Assembly: GCA_028704755.1 (NCBI GenBank)
Contig: JAQWEU010000004.1
Location: 1 to 38,191, forward strand
Reading direction: 5' to 3'
DNA length: 38,191 nt
From: Minisyncoccota bacterium
Lineage (GTDB): Bacteria; Patescibacteriota; Minisyncoccia; Minisyncoccales; Minisyncoccaceae
Positions 23,752 to 32,043 of this stretch are shown here, one piece after another. The notes beneath the pieces are model-generated. The model did not search any database and was not told where the DNA came from. It was given only the letters and a program-made list of their open reading frames with translations. The stretch's first letter is position 1, and each line of letters begins with the position of its first letter. The position numbers and the translations under genes were made by a program.

Positions 23752-24297
23752 TTAAGACTCTCCACCCTTCTCATCTCCAAAGATTTTCCTATTATCAAGC
23801 GATCCTTTCTTTTTTTTCTTCGAATAAAAGAATCTGAGTCCGAAATAGATCAAAGCAATATTGATAGCCCAGGATACAATAAACCCACAAAAAGAATTCT
23901 GGCAAACATAAGAAATAGGCATCCCTAAATATAAAGTAAAAGATAGTGGATAGAGAACAACAAGTCCACAAAATTTTTCCCTACAAGTCAAAGCATATAA
24001 TATGATTGGCGTAGACCAGATGATATAACCAACCGAAACTATCATAGGAAATAATTCCTTCTCTCTATAAGGAGCAATGTCTTTTCTTATCCTCTTAGCA
24101 ATCTCGTAAATCAAGATCGACAATAGTAAGAATTCGAACAATATAAAAATCTGTAATTGAGCAAAACCAAAAAAAGAAAATAAGGAAAAGAAATGTTGGA
24201 AACCTTCTATGGGTGCAAAAAATACAAATAAAGAAAAAATGCATATATACAATACTACTGGGATATAAAGAATTGAGCCTTTTTTACTTTTTTCCAT
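23752..24297 (-). CDS. Orphan multi-TM protein coupled to the NlpC/P60-like gene
   Basis: A 181-aa protein with about five TM segments (near 10-28, 38-65, 82-103, 110-130 and 138-158) and a basic tail (SKKKKKGSLDNRK). No family recognised. Two extracytoplasmic Cys pairs (CREKFC and CQNSFC) may form disulfides. Its stop is separated by one base from the ATG of the hydrolase, implying joint function. A possible -10 TATAAT lies at 24318-24313. Confidence 0.6.
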   Translation of the reverse strand: MEKSKKGSILYIPVVLYICIFSLFVFFAPIEGFQHFFSLFSFFGFAQLQIFILFEFLLLSILIYEIAKRIRKDIAPYREKELFPMIVSVGYIIWSTPIILYALTCREKFCGLVVLYPLSFTLYLGMPISYVCQNSFCGFIVSWAINIALIYFGLRFFYSKKKKKGSLDNRKIFGDEKGGES

Positions 24298-24382
24298 AAA
24301 AATATATTAATGATTATAATAAGCTTATTTAAAAAATAAGTACCTACTGTACATAGTATAGCATGAAACAAAATATTCTTTA

Positions 24383-24414
24383 AGAAAGAAAAGCACACCC
24401 TCTCGGGTGCGCAT
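24383..24414 (-). terminator. Intrinsic terminator of the ribosomal protein operon
   Basis: GCGCACCC-GAGA-GGGTGTGC hairpin followed by TTTTCTTTC on the minus strand, 37 bases past rpsI. Confidence 0.88.
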
Positions 24415-24448
24415 AGAAAAATGAAAAAAATGTATAAAGGGTAGATGA

Positions 24449-25144
24449 TTACCTCTTTGACCATTGTGGAGCCCTTCTAGCTCTCTTAAGACCAAACTTC
24501 TTCCTCTCTTTCATTCTCTGGTCTCTGGTCAGAAGTCCTAACTTCCTCAACCTTCTCCTGAACTCTGGATTCAAGACAGTCAAAGCTCTGGAAATTCCAT
24601 GCCTTACAGCTTCTGCCTGGGAATGGATTCCTCCTCCGTTGACTATGATAGTGACTTTGAACTTATTCAAAAGATTAACCTTATCCAAAGAAGATATTGC
24701 TAATTTCTGAAGGTTCTTGTCAGTAAAATAATCTTCAAAAGCCTTGCTATTTACAGTAATAGTCTTATCACCTTTTGTATAAAGCCTTATTCTTGCGACA
24801 GAAGTCTTTCTTCTTCCTGTTGCATTATAATAAGCAGTACTGTTCTCGTCATACTTTATCTCAATAGATAAAGCGTCGTCGTCATCCTCATATCCGACCA
24901 AACCGAACATCTCATTCAAAGCCTTAGTCTTCTCTCTCTTTGTCTCTTCGCTCATTGGAGCTACTTCAGCAGCAAGAGTTCCTGTAGCTTCTGGAACAGC
25001 AGCCTCAGCCTTCTTCTTTGTAACTTTCTTTTTTGTTTCTTTTTGTTCTGAAGCTTCCTTCTTGACAGCAACTTTCTTCTCCTTGACTGCTTTTGTTGCT
25101 ACCTTTTTTTCTTCAGCTTCAGCAGCTTTTTTTTCTTTTACCAT
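24449..25144 (-). CDS. rpsI: 30S ribosomal protein uS9 with a long charged N-terminal extension
   Basis: The C-terminal part (about 103-231) is a complete uS9, starting YYNATGRRKTSVARI and ending RAPQWSKR, the conserved tail that reaches the P-site tRNA. uS9 usually has about 130 residues. Here about 100 extra residues precede it: a Lys/Glu/Ala-rich, low-complexity stretch (about 1-55) and an acidic segment (YEDDDDALSIEI). The start MVKEKK at 25144 is chosen; an in-frame alternative begins three codons earlier at 25153, overlapping the end of rplM. No SD. Confidence 0.93.
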   Translation of the reverse strand: MVKEKKAAEAEEKKVATKAVKEKKVAVKKEASEQKETKKKVTKKKAEAAVPEATGTLAAEVAPMSEETKREKTKALNEMFGLVGYEDDDDALSIEIKYDENSTAYYNATGRRKTSVARIRLYTKGDKTITVNSKAFEDYFTDKNLQKLAISSLDKVNLLNKFKVTIIVNGGGIHSQAEAVRHGISRALTVLNPEFRRRLRKLGLLTRDQRMKERKKFGLKRARRAPQWSKR

Positions 25145-25145
25145 A

Positions 25146-25502
25146 TTACTCAAATTTAATACGTTTTAATTGCTTATCTCTAAGGCGATTCTTTGGTAAC
25201 ATTCCAGACACTGCCTTCTTCAGGATCTCTCCAGGATTCTTTTCAAAAATAGTCTTCATTGGGATATGCTTATCACCACCGAGGTATCCAGTATGGTGAA
25301 AGTAAGTCTTATCTTGCATCTTATTCCCAGTCACTACGATCTTCTCAATGTTCTTGATAATCACATAATTCTCACTGTCCTTATTAGGCATGAAATCAGG
25401 ACTGTTCTTACCTCTCAAGATAGAGACTATCTCAGTAGCCAATCTTCCTAAGATCTTGCCATCGGCGTCAATAACAAATGTATTTTTATCTACGTTTTCC
25501 AT
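25146..25502 (-). CDS. rplM: 50S ribosomal protein uL13, short
   Basis: A 118-aa protein; uL13 usually has about 142. VIDADGKILGRLATEIVSILRGK, KIVVTGNKMQDKTYFHHTGY and VSGMLPKNRLRDKQLKRIKFE are typical. The usual last 20 or so residues are missing. It lies between rplQ and rpsI, with no SD before the ATG. Confidence 0.95.
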   Translation of the reverse strand: MENVDKNTFVIDADGKILGRLATEIVSILRGKNSPDFMPNKDSENYVIIKNIEKIVVTGNKMQDKTYFHHTGYLGGDKHIPMKTIFEKNPGEILKKAVSGMLPKNRLRDKQLKRIKFE

Positions 25503-25520
25503 AATTTTGATTCTTTACGA

Positions 25521-25868
25521 CTAAACTAATTCGATGATTGCCATCTTAGAGCTGTCTGACTTCCTAGCTCCTAATTTTACGACCCTAGTGTATCCACCGT
25601 TCCTCTCTTTGTATCTAGGAGCGATTTCATCAACTAATTTCTTTACAGTACTATCACAAAAAAATCTTGCTAAATATCTTCTTGCATTAACATCGCCTTT
25701 CTTTGCTTTAGTGATTTTCTTTTCAACGAAAGGTGATAACTCTTTTGCTTTCGCTTCTGTGGTCTTGATCCTCTCTTTTATTAGAAGAGAATTAGCGAGA
25801 GTCTTGAGCAAAGCCTTTCTCTGTCCAGCTTCCCTATGGAATTTTCTGCCTTTTATTATTTTTTTCAT
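25521..25868 (-). CDS. rplQ: 50S ribosomal protein bL17
   Basis: 115 aa, normal length. REAGQRKALLKTLANSLLIKERI and the C-terminal GYTRVVKLGARKSDSSKMAIIEL are diagnostic. It follows rpoA by 45 bases, the usual order. The leader has AAGAAAA next to the ATG, no true SD. Confidence 0.96.
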   Translation of the reverse strand: MKKIIKGRKFHREAGQRKALLKTLANSLLIKERIKTTEAKAKELSPFVEKKITKAKKGDVNARRYLARFFCDSTVKKLVDEIAPRYKERNGGYTRVVKLGARKSDSSKMAIIELV

Positions 25869-25913
25869 TTTTCTTAATACTTTATTACTATTTTATCAAT
25901 AGCGTTTAGCTAT

Positions 25914-26717
25914 TTACTCAGCTTTCTTCTTTTTCGTCTTCTTAACCTTCTTTTCTTCCTTTTCTTCGACTACTTCTTCCTCCACTACTACTGCTTCTTC
26001 CTTCACTTCTTCAGTGACAGCCTCAACAGCTTCTTTTCCGAAGAAATCATCTTTCAAGAAAGAAAAGTGGGATATGAGGATATTCAATGCTTCTGAAAGG
26101 GATTCCTCCGGAGTGATTGTTCCATCGGTTTCAACTTCCAAACTCACCTTATCGAAGTCAGTCCTCTTTCCGACTCTCATATTTTCTACGATATAGTTTA
26201 CTTTCCTTATAGGAGTGAAAGCAGCATCAAGTCCGATGACTCCGATCGCTTTCTTATTCTTAGGATCATCATTGAATTCATAACCTACGCCCTTCTCGAT
26301 CTTTATCTCGATTTCAAGTTCAGTAGACTTTTCAGTAACAGTTGCAATATGTAGTTCAGGATTTGCTAATTCTAGCTGAGGATTAAGTTCGAAATTCTTG
26401 GCCAAAGCCTCCTTTTCTCCTTTTACCTTCAAAGTAATCCTCTGAGGTTCATCTCCATACATCTTGAACCTCAATTGCTTCAGATTCATCAATATGTTCA
26501 AGACATCCTCCTTGACTCCTGGTATAGTAGAGAACTCATGCGGAGCGTCTTTAATCTTTACTTCAGTAACAGCTGCGCCTACTAAAGAAGATAAGATTAT
26601 CCTCCTTAAAGCGTTTCCGATCGTAACACCATACCCTGGATACAAGGATTCTATCTCAAATATAGAATGATTTTCCTTTATTTTTTTGTTTTTGATAGAA
26701 GTTGGTAATGGGATCAT
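25914..26717 (-). CDS. rpoA: RNA polymerase alpha subunit lacking the C-terminal domain
   Basis: 267 aa against about 315-330 in most bacteria. Residues 1-228 are a full N-terminal assembly domain (GYGVTIGNALRRIILSSLVG, the dimer and beta/beta-prime contacts, GVIGLDAAFTPIRKVNYIVE). After about residue 228 only a low-complexity Glu/Val/Lys tail follows (EEVVEEKEEKKVKKTKKKKAE). The helical alpha-CTD that binds UP elements and activators is absent, so promoters here should depend on their -35/-10 boxes, which are indeed near consensus. No frameshift is seen near the tail. Confidence 0.95.
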   Translation of the reverse strand: MIPLPTSIKNKKIKENHSIFEIESLYPGYGVTIGNALRRIILSSLVGAAVTEVKIKDAPHEFSTIPGVKEDVLNILMNLKQLRFKMYGDEPQRITLKVKGEKEALAKNFELNPQLELANPELHIATVTEKSTELEIEIKIEKGVGYEFNDDPKNKKAIGVIGLDAAFTPIRKVNYIVENMRVGKRTDFDKVSLEVETDGTITPEESLSEALNILISHFSFLKDDFFGKEAVEAVTEEVKEEAVVVEEEVVEEKEEKKVKKTKKKKAE

Positions 26718-26795
26718 ATTATATTTATTTTAGTCTTAAATAACACTTACAATTTTTTTATAAAACTATTTTAAAACTTGATTTTTAATTACCGT

Positions 26796-27428
26796 TTATC
26801 TTGAGTAATGTTCGAATACCGTTGTTACATCACTTGGCAATTGCACATCTTCAAAAACTGGAAGCTTCACAATCTTAGCCTCATTCTTCTGAGCATCGAA
26901 AGCGATCCAACCAGGAACCTTGGCTTTTTTCATAGTTTCAGGAATATCCTTCAAGACATCCTTGGTCTTTGAGCCTTCTCTGACAGATACTGTATCTCCG
27001 ATCTTCAATTGAGCAGAAGGGATATCGATCTTTCTTCCATTCAATAAGAAATGACCATGGCTAGCGAGCTGATTTGCATGCCCCCTAGACCTTGCCCATC
27101 CTAATCTGAAAATGACATTATCGAGCCTAGTCTCTAATTTTCCTACTAGAGCGTTAGCAACATTATCAATCTTTGCCCTATCCTTGTTGATAGCCTTGAC
27201 ATATTGCTTCAGCTTTGACTCTGATAATTGATACCATCTCTTCATCTTCTGCTTAGCAGCAAGTTCTCTTCCGTATTCAGATAAGGAACCTCTTCTCTTC
27301 TTCGCTCTTTGCCCAGGAGCAAAAGGCCTTTCGATCATAGGACACTTAGTGGATAAGCATTTGTCTCCTTTTAAGAAGAGCTTATCTCCTAATCTCCTAC
27401 AAATTTTACATTTAGCTTGTGTTTTCAT
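26796..27428 (-). CDS. rpsD: 30S ribosomal protein uS4
   Basis: 210 aa. An N-terminal four-Cys zinc site is present (CKIC at 7-10, CLSTKC at about 24-29), followed by PFAPGQRAKKRRGSLSEYG and the S4 RNA-binding domain (ETRLDNVIFRLGWARSRGHANQL). It initiates 30S assembly on the 16S 5' domain. It lies between rpsK and rpoA; no SD. Confidence 0.97.
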   Translation of the reverse strand: MKTQAKCKICRRLGDKLFLKGDKCLSTKCPMIERPFAPGQRAKKRRGSLSEYGRELAAKQKMKRWYQLSESKLKQYVKAINKDRAKIDNVANALVGKLETRLDNVIFRLGWARSRGHANQLASHGHFLLNGRKIDIPSAQLKIGDTVSVREGSKTKDVLKDIPETMKKAKVPGWIAFDAQKNEAKIVKLPVFEDVQLPSDVTTVFEHYSR

Positions 27429-27451
27429 ATTAGTAACAAATCTCTACAAAA

Positions 27452-27904
27452 TTATAATCTTCTTGGCTTCTTAGGACGACAACCATTGTGAGGTATTGGA
27501 GTTGAATCTTTTACTGAAAGAATCTCGAATCCCTGATTAGCAATTGACCTCAAAGCAGATTCTCTGCCAGAACCGACTCCTTTTACAGCGACATGAAGTC
27601 TCTTCATACCAGTCTTTTCCCCAATCTGTCCGACTGCTTCAGCAACCTTAGAGGCTGCGAAAGGAGTAGACTTCTTAGTCCCCTTGAAACCTAATTTTCC
27701 AGAAGACTTACTAGCTAAAGCATTTCCATTTGCATCAGTCAATGTGATGATTGTGTTGTTGTATGAACTGAAGATGTAGATCCTTCCCTCTTTTCCGATA
27801 GCAGATTTAGAGGATGCGATATTTTTCTGCATTGCCTTCTCCACTGCTTCCCCCTCCTTAATCATCTCTTCTTCAGTTTTTTTGATAACATGTTTTTTAC
27901 CCAT
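27452..27904 (-). CDS. rpsK: 30S ribosomal protein uS11
   Basis: 150 aa, with about 20 extra charged residues at the N-terminus (MGKKHVIKKTEEEMIKEGE) compared with the usual 129. The core is typical: GRIYIFSSYNNTIITLTDANG, VGSGRESALRSIANQG and the C-terminal PIPHNGCRPKKPRRL. The leader has no SD. Confidence 0.97.
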   Translation of the reverse strand: MGKKHVIKKTEEEMIKEGEAVEKAMQKNIASSKSAIGKEGRIYIFSSYNNTIITLTDANGNALASKSSGKLGFKGTKKSTPFAASKVAEAVGQIGEKTGMKRLHVAVKGVGSGRESALRSIANQGFEILSVKDSTPIPHNGCRPKKPRRL

Positions 27905-27961
27905 AGGATAATCAATCTTTAAATTAATCTTATATACTTAAATAATCGAATTCACTTCGGA

Positions 27962-28351
27962 CTATTTCGGTGAAGGAGGAGCTTTTCTTCCAGACCCAAC
28001 AGTCTTCTTTACATTACCTCTTACGGTCCTGCTATTTATTCTTGATGTCTGACCTCTGACAGGTAAGCCCTTAGCGTGCCTGCTACCTCTCCAAGAATTT
28101 ATATCTTTTAATCTCTTGATGTTCATCATCACGTCTCTTCTCAAATCTCCTTCCACTCTGTAGTTCTTCTCAATAACTTGTTTCAATCTTGCAATCTCGT
28201 CTTGCGTTAGATCCTTTGACTTCTTCTTCAGATCGATCTGACATTCAGATAAAACCTTCTTACTCAAAGAAGGTCCTATGCCGTAAACATAAGTCAATCC
28301 AATATCAATTGTTTTTTCATCAGGAATATTGATTCCTATAATTCTTGCCAT
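27962..28351 (-). CDS. rpsM: 30S ribosomal protein uS13
   Basis: 129 aa. ARIIGINIPDEKTIDIGLTY at the start and RGSRHAKGLPVRGQ with a basic SGRKAPPSPK tail are diagnostic; it contacts the P-site tRNA and 50S subunit. It follows rpmJ by 39 bases, the usual order. Confidence 0.97.
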   Translation of the reverse strand: MARIIGINIPDEKTIDIGLTYVYGIGPSLSKKVLSECQIDLKKKSKDLTQDEIARLKQVIEKNYRVEGDLRRDVMMNIKRLKDINSWRGSRHAKGLPVRGQTSRINSRTVRGNVKKTVGSGRKAPPSPK

Positions 28352-28390
28352 AGTTTATCTTTAATTTACTGGTTTATCTTATTGTTAAAT

Positions 28391-28510
28391 TTATGAACCC
28401 TGTTTCTGCTTATGTTTTGGATTCTTCTTGCATATTACATAAACGCGCCCTTTCCTGCGGACGATTTTACAATCAGTACACATTTTCTTAACCGATGGAT
28501 TTACTTTCAT
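28391..28510 (-). CDS. rpmJ: 50S ribosomal protein bL36
   Basis: A 39-aa protein, [20 protein letters not shown] at the start. C11, C14, C27 and H33 form the zinc site. It is in its normal place between infA and rpsM. The ATG at 28510 has no SD (TATTAAAAAAAT precedes it). Confidence 0.95.
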   Translation of the reverse strand: MKVNPSVKKMCTDCKIVRRKGRVYVICKKNPKHKQKQGS

Positions 28511-28530
28511 ATTTTTTTAATAACTTCTAT

Positions 28531-28758
28531 TTATTTTTTTCTAAATACGATTCTTCCCCTTTTTTCGTCATAAGGAGAGAATTCAACTGTAACTCGATCC
28601 CCGGGAAGTATTTTTATCTTGAATATACGAAGCTTTCCAGCTAAATGAGCTAGGACTTCAGGACCGTCACTATTTTCTATAGCAACCCTAAAAAACCCAT
28701 CGGGCAAGCTTTCTGTAACTTTTCCTTCCTTTAGTATTTTATCATTTTGTTTAACCAT
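28531..28758 (-). CDS. infA: Translation initiation factor IF-1
   Basis: The start at 28758 gives a 75-aa protein ([20 protein letters not shown]), the normal length; the frame continues upstream across the promoter and is rejected there. OB-fold residues ([37 protein letters not shown] and RGRIVFRKK) are clear. It binds the 30S A site during initiation. It is the first gene of the ribosomal protein operon. GGAG lies directly against the ATG, too close to act as a standard SD. Confidence 0.96.
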   Translation of the reverse strand: MVKQNDKILKEGKVTESLPDGFFRVAIENSDGPEVLAHLAGKLRIFKIKILPGDRVTVEFSPYDEKRGRIVFRKK

Positions 28759-28774
28759 CTCCAAAGATAATAAA

Positions 28775-28803
28775 ACAGTAGCAAAAAATTTAATTTTGGT
28801 CAA
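28775..28803 (-). promoter_or_regulatory. Promoter of the infA-rpsI operon
   Basis: TTGACC (28803-28798), 17 bases, TACTGT (28780-28775). +1 near 28768 leaves about 10 leader bases. Confidence 0.7.
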
Positions 28804-28820
28804 GAGACGAACCCCTTCCA

Positions 28821-28856
28821 CAAACCAAGAGCTAATCCTCAAAGAATTAGCTCTTA
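28821..28856 (-). terminator. Hairpin after the baseplate-J-like gene, probable weak terminator
   Basis: AAGAGCTAAT-N9-ATTAGCTCTT (10-bp stem) followed by GGTTTG; the U-tract is poor, so read-through is possible. Confidence 0.5.
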
Positions 28857-28873
28857 CCCCTGGCCGATATCAC

Positions 28874-30166
28874 TTATTTTGCCAATGCTTCAATTTTTAT
28901 ATTAATGTTCTCTTTATTGCTAGAAATTTGATTTTTCCACCCTGGCTTTATATCAATATCTGCTTTTTCGACTTTTCCATCCTTTACAAGTACCGCATTC
29001 GCTTCCTCCTTCGATTTCATGGCTATCTGGCTGATGATCGAATCATTGCTCCCTAGACTATAATAATCCGCCACTACTGATAATTTCATCTCATAATGAT
29101 TGTCCTTCTCGCTCAAGTCAGAAACATTCATATCCTTTATCACATATCCGAAATTGCCATCTTCCTCAACACTGGCCATACTCTTCAATAGACTATCCAG
29201 ATCCTGCTTCTTTATCACTATCATCTTTGTCTTTATAGTTCCCGAAATATCGAAACTATCTACTTTATCACCTGCCTTGGCTTTTACCTTGAAATCAGTG
29301 ACTTCCTGCGAAACAGTCTTATCCAATACCATATATTCATCTGATATGTTCATCATCAGCCTATTCTTCACTCCTTCGAACTGTTGCTGCTTGAACTTTT
29401 CCTTTGCTCCGTTGATATCGCTTTCAGAAACAGCAACCCCTACTCCTTTTGATCCTCCAGAGATAGCAGTAACAGTTTCTGCCTTGGTCGTTTCATAATA
29501 TGGACTGTTTTGTTCCTTGAAACCAGGAACAGTGAAAGTAGAAGAATCGATATTATAATCCTCGCCTGGCTGATCAGCTACCACCTCGACTTCGATAATC
29601 CCCGGCTTACCATCGCTTCCAGCAGGAACGCTTATCGCGCTCTGGATACGGTATATCTTCCCATTCTTATCTGAAAGGAATCTTGTTCCCTTGAGTAGAG
29701 GCAAAGCAGTCTCTGGAGTATGGGAAGCTGTTATCTTTATCTTTCCTTTCGCAAATCCTTCTCCATCAGCACTCCCAGTAGCTTTTATCTGGTCATCATA
29801 TGACTGTTCTTCGGTCAGGACTTTTCCAGAAATGACGAACCTATCAGCTCCTTCCTCTGCCTGATAATCATCGCTCAGGGCAATAGTCGCATTCCTTTCT
29901 GCTTGCAAATTCTCCACCTTTGGATATATGTTGATATCCGTCTTAGTATCAGTGAAGTAATAGAAGGCTACTAAGCATCCAGCTAAAGCCAATAAGATGA
30001 TGGAAAAGAGGAATCCCTTTCCAAGCGGCTTTCTCGGTTGCTTGAACTTCTGCTTCTTGAAAGGCTCATCCTTCACCTCTATCTCTACCTCTTCGCTTTC
30101 TTCTTCCCGTACCTCCTGTCTGCCGATCTCTTTAGGTGGTACGATATCATAAATTTTTTTTCGCAT
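28874..30166 (-). CDS. Baseplate-J-like membrane protein
   Basis: A 430-aa protein. A charged cytosolic N-terminus (about 1-48, Glu/Lys-rich) is followed by one TM (about 51-70, FLFSIILLALAGCLVAFYYF) and a large outer part. Residues about 155-215 fit the baseplate J/gp47 pattern (LLKGTRFLSDKNGKIYRI, GIIEVEVVADQPGEDYNI). Such proteins are common in Patescibacteria, but their role is unknown; a relation to a contractile apparatus is not implied. It starts 21 bases after alaS ends, so the two are likely co-transcribed. No SD. Confidence 0.75.
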   Translation of the reverse strand: MRKKIYDIVPPKEIGRQEVREEESEEVEIEVKDEPFKKQKFKQPRKPLGKGFLFSIILLALAGCLVAFYYFTDTKTDINIYPKVENLQAERNATIALSDDYQAEEGADRFVISGKVLTEEQSYDDQIKATGSADGEGFAKGKIKITASHTPETALPLLKGTRFLSDKNGKIYRIQSAISVPAGSDGKPGIIEVEVVADQPGEDYNIDSSTFTVPGFKEQNSPYYETTKAETVTAISGGSKGVGVAVSESDINGAKEKFKQQQFEGVKNRLMMNISDEYMVLDKTVSQEVTDFKVKAKAGDKVDSFDISGTIKTKMIVIKKQDLDSLLKSMASVEEDGNFGYVIKDMNVSDLSEKDNHYEMKLSVVADYYSLGSNDSIISQIAMKSKEEANAVLVKDGKVEKADIDIKPGWKNQISSNKENINIKIEALAK

Positions 30167-30187
30167 ATTTTTGATTTTTATTACTAC

Positions 30188-31996
30188 TTATTCTTTTGTT
30201 AAGATAGCTTTTATTCTTCGTACCCCAGCGCTCGAACTCTCCTCCTTGATGATCTTGAAATGGCCGAGTTCACTAGTCTTGTCAACATGAGGTCCGGCGC
30301 ATATTTCCTTCGAGAACCATTCTCCTGTTTCAGGATTACCTATGGTCCACACTTTGACTACTTCAGGATACTTCTCCTTGAAGAAAGCCAATGCCCCAGA
30401 TTCCAGAGCCTGTTCCAATGATAATTCTTCTTTCTTTACTATTAGATCGCTCTTTATTGCTTCATTGACCAATTCTTCCACCTTCTTGACCTCTTCAGGG
30501 GTCATCTTCTGGTTATGGGCGAAATCAAATCTCAGTCTCTCGATGTTTATATCAGATCCCATCTGCTGCACGCTCTCACCAAGGACTTTCCTTAAGGCAG
30601 TATGCAATAGATGAGTAGCTGTATGGAGTTTTGCCCCCTCTACTCCAGCATCTTTCCCCACTCCTCCGAACTTCTTCTCTGCTCCTGCCCTAGAAAGATC
30701 CTGATGCTTCTTCAAGGATTCATCGAATCCAGCTTTATCTAATCCAAAACCCTTCTCCTTGACTATCTCTTCAGTGAGTTCGAAAGGAAATCCATAGCTC
30801 TGGTAAAGATCAAACACCTTTTCCCCTGAAATCATCTTATTATCCTTTTCTTCCTCTATCAACCTTTCCAGGACAGAAAGTCCTGACTTGATCGTCTTCT
30901 CGAACTTCTTCTCCTCTTTTTCTATTATATCATATATCATAGATTTCCTCTCTTCCAGTTCTGGATACACATCCCTATATTTAGAAATCACATGATCTCC
31001 CAACCCGACATCATTCTCTATTCCGATCATCTTCGAATATCTGACACATCTCCTTATGATCCTCCTCAACACATACCCTTGTCCGACATTTGAAGGCTCT
31101 ATCCCGTCTCCTGCTAAGAATATCGCACTCCTAGTATGATCGGCTATTACCCTGAAAGCTAATATATTGTCCTCATACTTCTTTTGAGAAACTCCTTCAA
31201 GTCTAGCGATCATATCCTTGAAAATATCAGTCTCATAAGAAGAATTCTTATGATTGAGCAAGGAGAGCAATCTCTCGAATCCGATCCCTGTATCGATATT
31301 TGTCTGATCCAATAATTCATACTCTCCATTCTCATTACGATTATACTGCATGAACACTAGATTCCATATTTCTACCACCCTCTTACAATGATCACAGTTA
31401 GGTCCGCAATCAGGCCTTCCACAGCCATACTCCTCACCTCTATCATAATGGATCTCAGAACAAGGACCACAAGGGCCTATATCACTTACCGGCCCCCAGA
31501 AGTTATCCTTCTTGCTACATTCGATTATCCTATCCCTAGCTATGCCTTGCTTGAGCCAGAGATCGATCGCTTCCTCATCCTTGCCGATCCCACCTTCGCC
31601 CTTGAAGACAGTCACATAGAACCTGCTCTTATCTAATCTTAATTCATTTACGAGAAAGTCCATAGCGAACTCGATAGCCCCCTCCTTGAAATAGCCTGTC
31701 TCGTCCTGACCGATGGACCAATTGCCGAGCATCTCGAAAAAAGTATGATGTGTATCATCTCCTATCTCCTCTATGTCACCAGTTCGGAAGCACTTCTGAC
31801 AAGATGCTAAGTGCCTGCTCTCAAAATCCTCCAAAGGGTCTTTTTTGCCCGATAAATACAAAGAAAACTGCTGCATGCCTGCAGTTGTTAGTAATACGCT
31901 TGGATCATTTGGCAATAATGATGATGATTTTATTATCTTATGATTTTTTCCTTTGAAATATGAAAGAAACTTATCTCTTAATTCCTGTGAATTCAT
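30188..31996 (-). CDS. alaS: Alanyl-tRNA synthetase, short form without C-Ala domain
   Basis: 602 aa against about 875 in E. coli. The class II catalytic core (LTTAGMQQF, RCFRTGDIEEIGDD, the Cys-rich CGRPDCGPNCDHC insert, GYVLRRIIRRCVRYSK) and the tRNA-recognition helices are present. The editing domain has its zinc residues HTATHLLH and CAGPHV. The protein stops after the editing domain (RRIKAILTKE), so the oligomerisation/C-Ala region is missing. The matching tRNA-Ala at 37388 has the G3:U70 pair AlaRS reads. An extended -10 promoter gives a leader of about 28 bases. Confidence 0.96.
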   Translation of the reverse strand: MNSQELRDKFLSYFKGKNHKIIKSSSLLPNDPSVLLTTAGMQQFSLYLSGKKDPLEDFESRHLASCQKCFRTGDIEEIGDDTHHTFFEMLGNWSIGQDETGYFKEGAIEFAMDFLVNELRLDKSRFYVTVFKGEGGIGKDEEAIDLWLKQGIARDRIIECSKKDNFWGPVSDIGPCGPCSEIHYDRGEEYGCGRPDCGPNCDHCKRVVEIWNLVFMQYNRNENGEYELLDQTNIDTGIGFERLLSLLNHKNSSYETDIFKDMIARLEGVSQKKYEDNILAFRVIADHTRSAIFLAGDGIEPSNVGQGYVLRRIIRRCVRYSKMIGIENDVGLGDHVISKYRDVYPELEERKSMIYDIIEKEEKKFEKTIKSGLSVLERLIEEEKDNKMISGEKVFDLYQSYGFPFELTEEIVKEKGFGLDKAGFDESLKKHQDLSRAGAEKKFGGVGKDAGVEGAKLHTATHLLHTALRKVLGESVQQMGSDINIERLRFDFAHNQKMTPEEVKKVEELVNEAIKSDLIVKKEELSLEQALESGALAFFKEKYPEVVKVWTIGNPETGEWFSKEICAGPHVDKTSELGHFKIIKEESSSAGVRRIKAILTKE

Positions 31997-32030
31997 TTCG
32001 CTTTATATCTTATATTTATTCTTTCATCCC

Positions 32031-32039
32031 ATTATAACA
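32031..32039 (-). promoter_or_regulatory. Extended -10 promoter of alaS
   Basis: TGTTATAAT on the minus strand (TG, one base, TATAAT); +1 near 32024. No good -35 box. Confidence 0.6.
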
Positions 32040-32043
32040 GATT

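Noticed and set aside
28759-28842. Longer N-terminus for IF-1
   Set aside because: The extension crosses the -35 and -10 boxes, and the product from 28758 already has the normal IF-1 length.
28874-30166. Evidence for a contractile injection system
   Set aside because: Only one baseplate-J-like domain is present, on a membrane anchor, with no tube, sheath or spike genes nearby.
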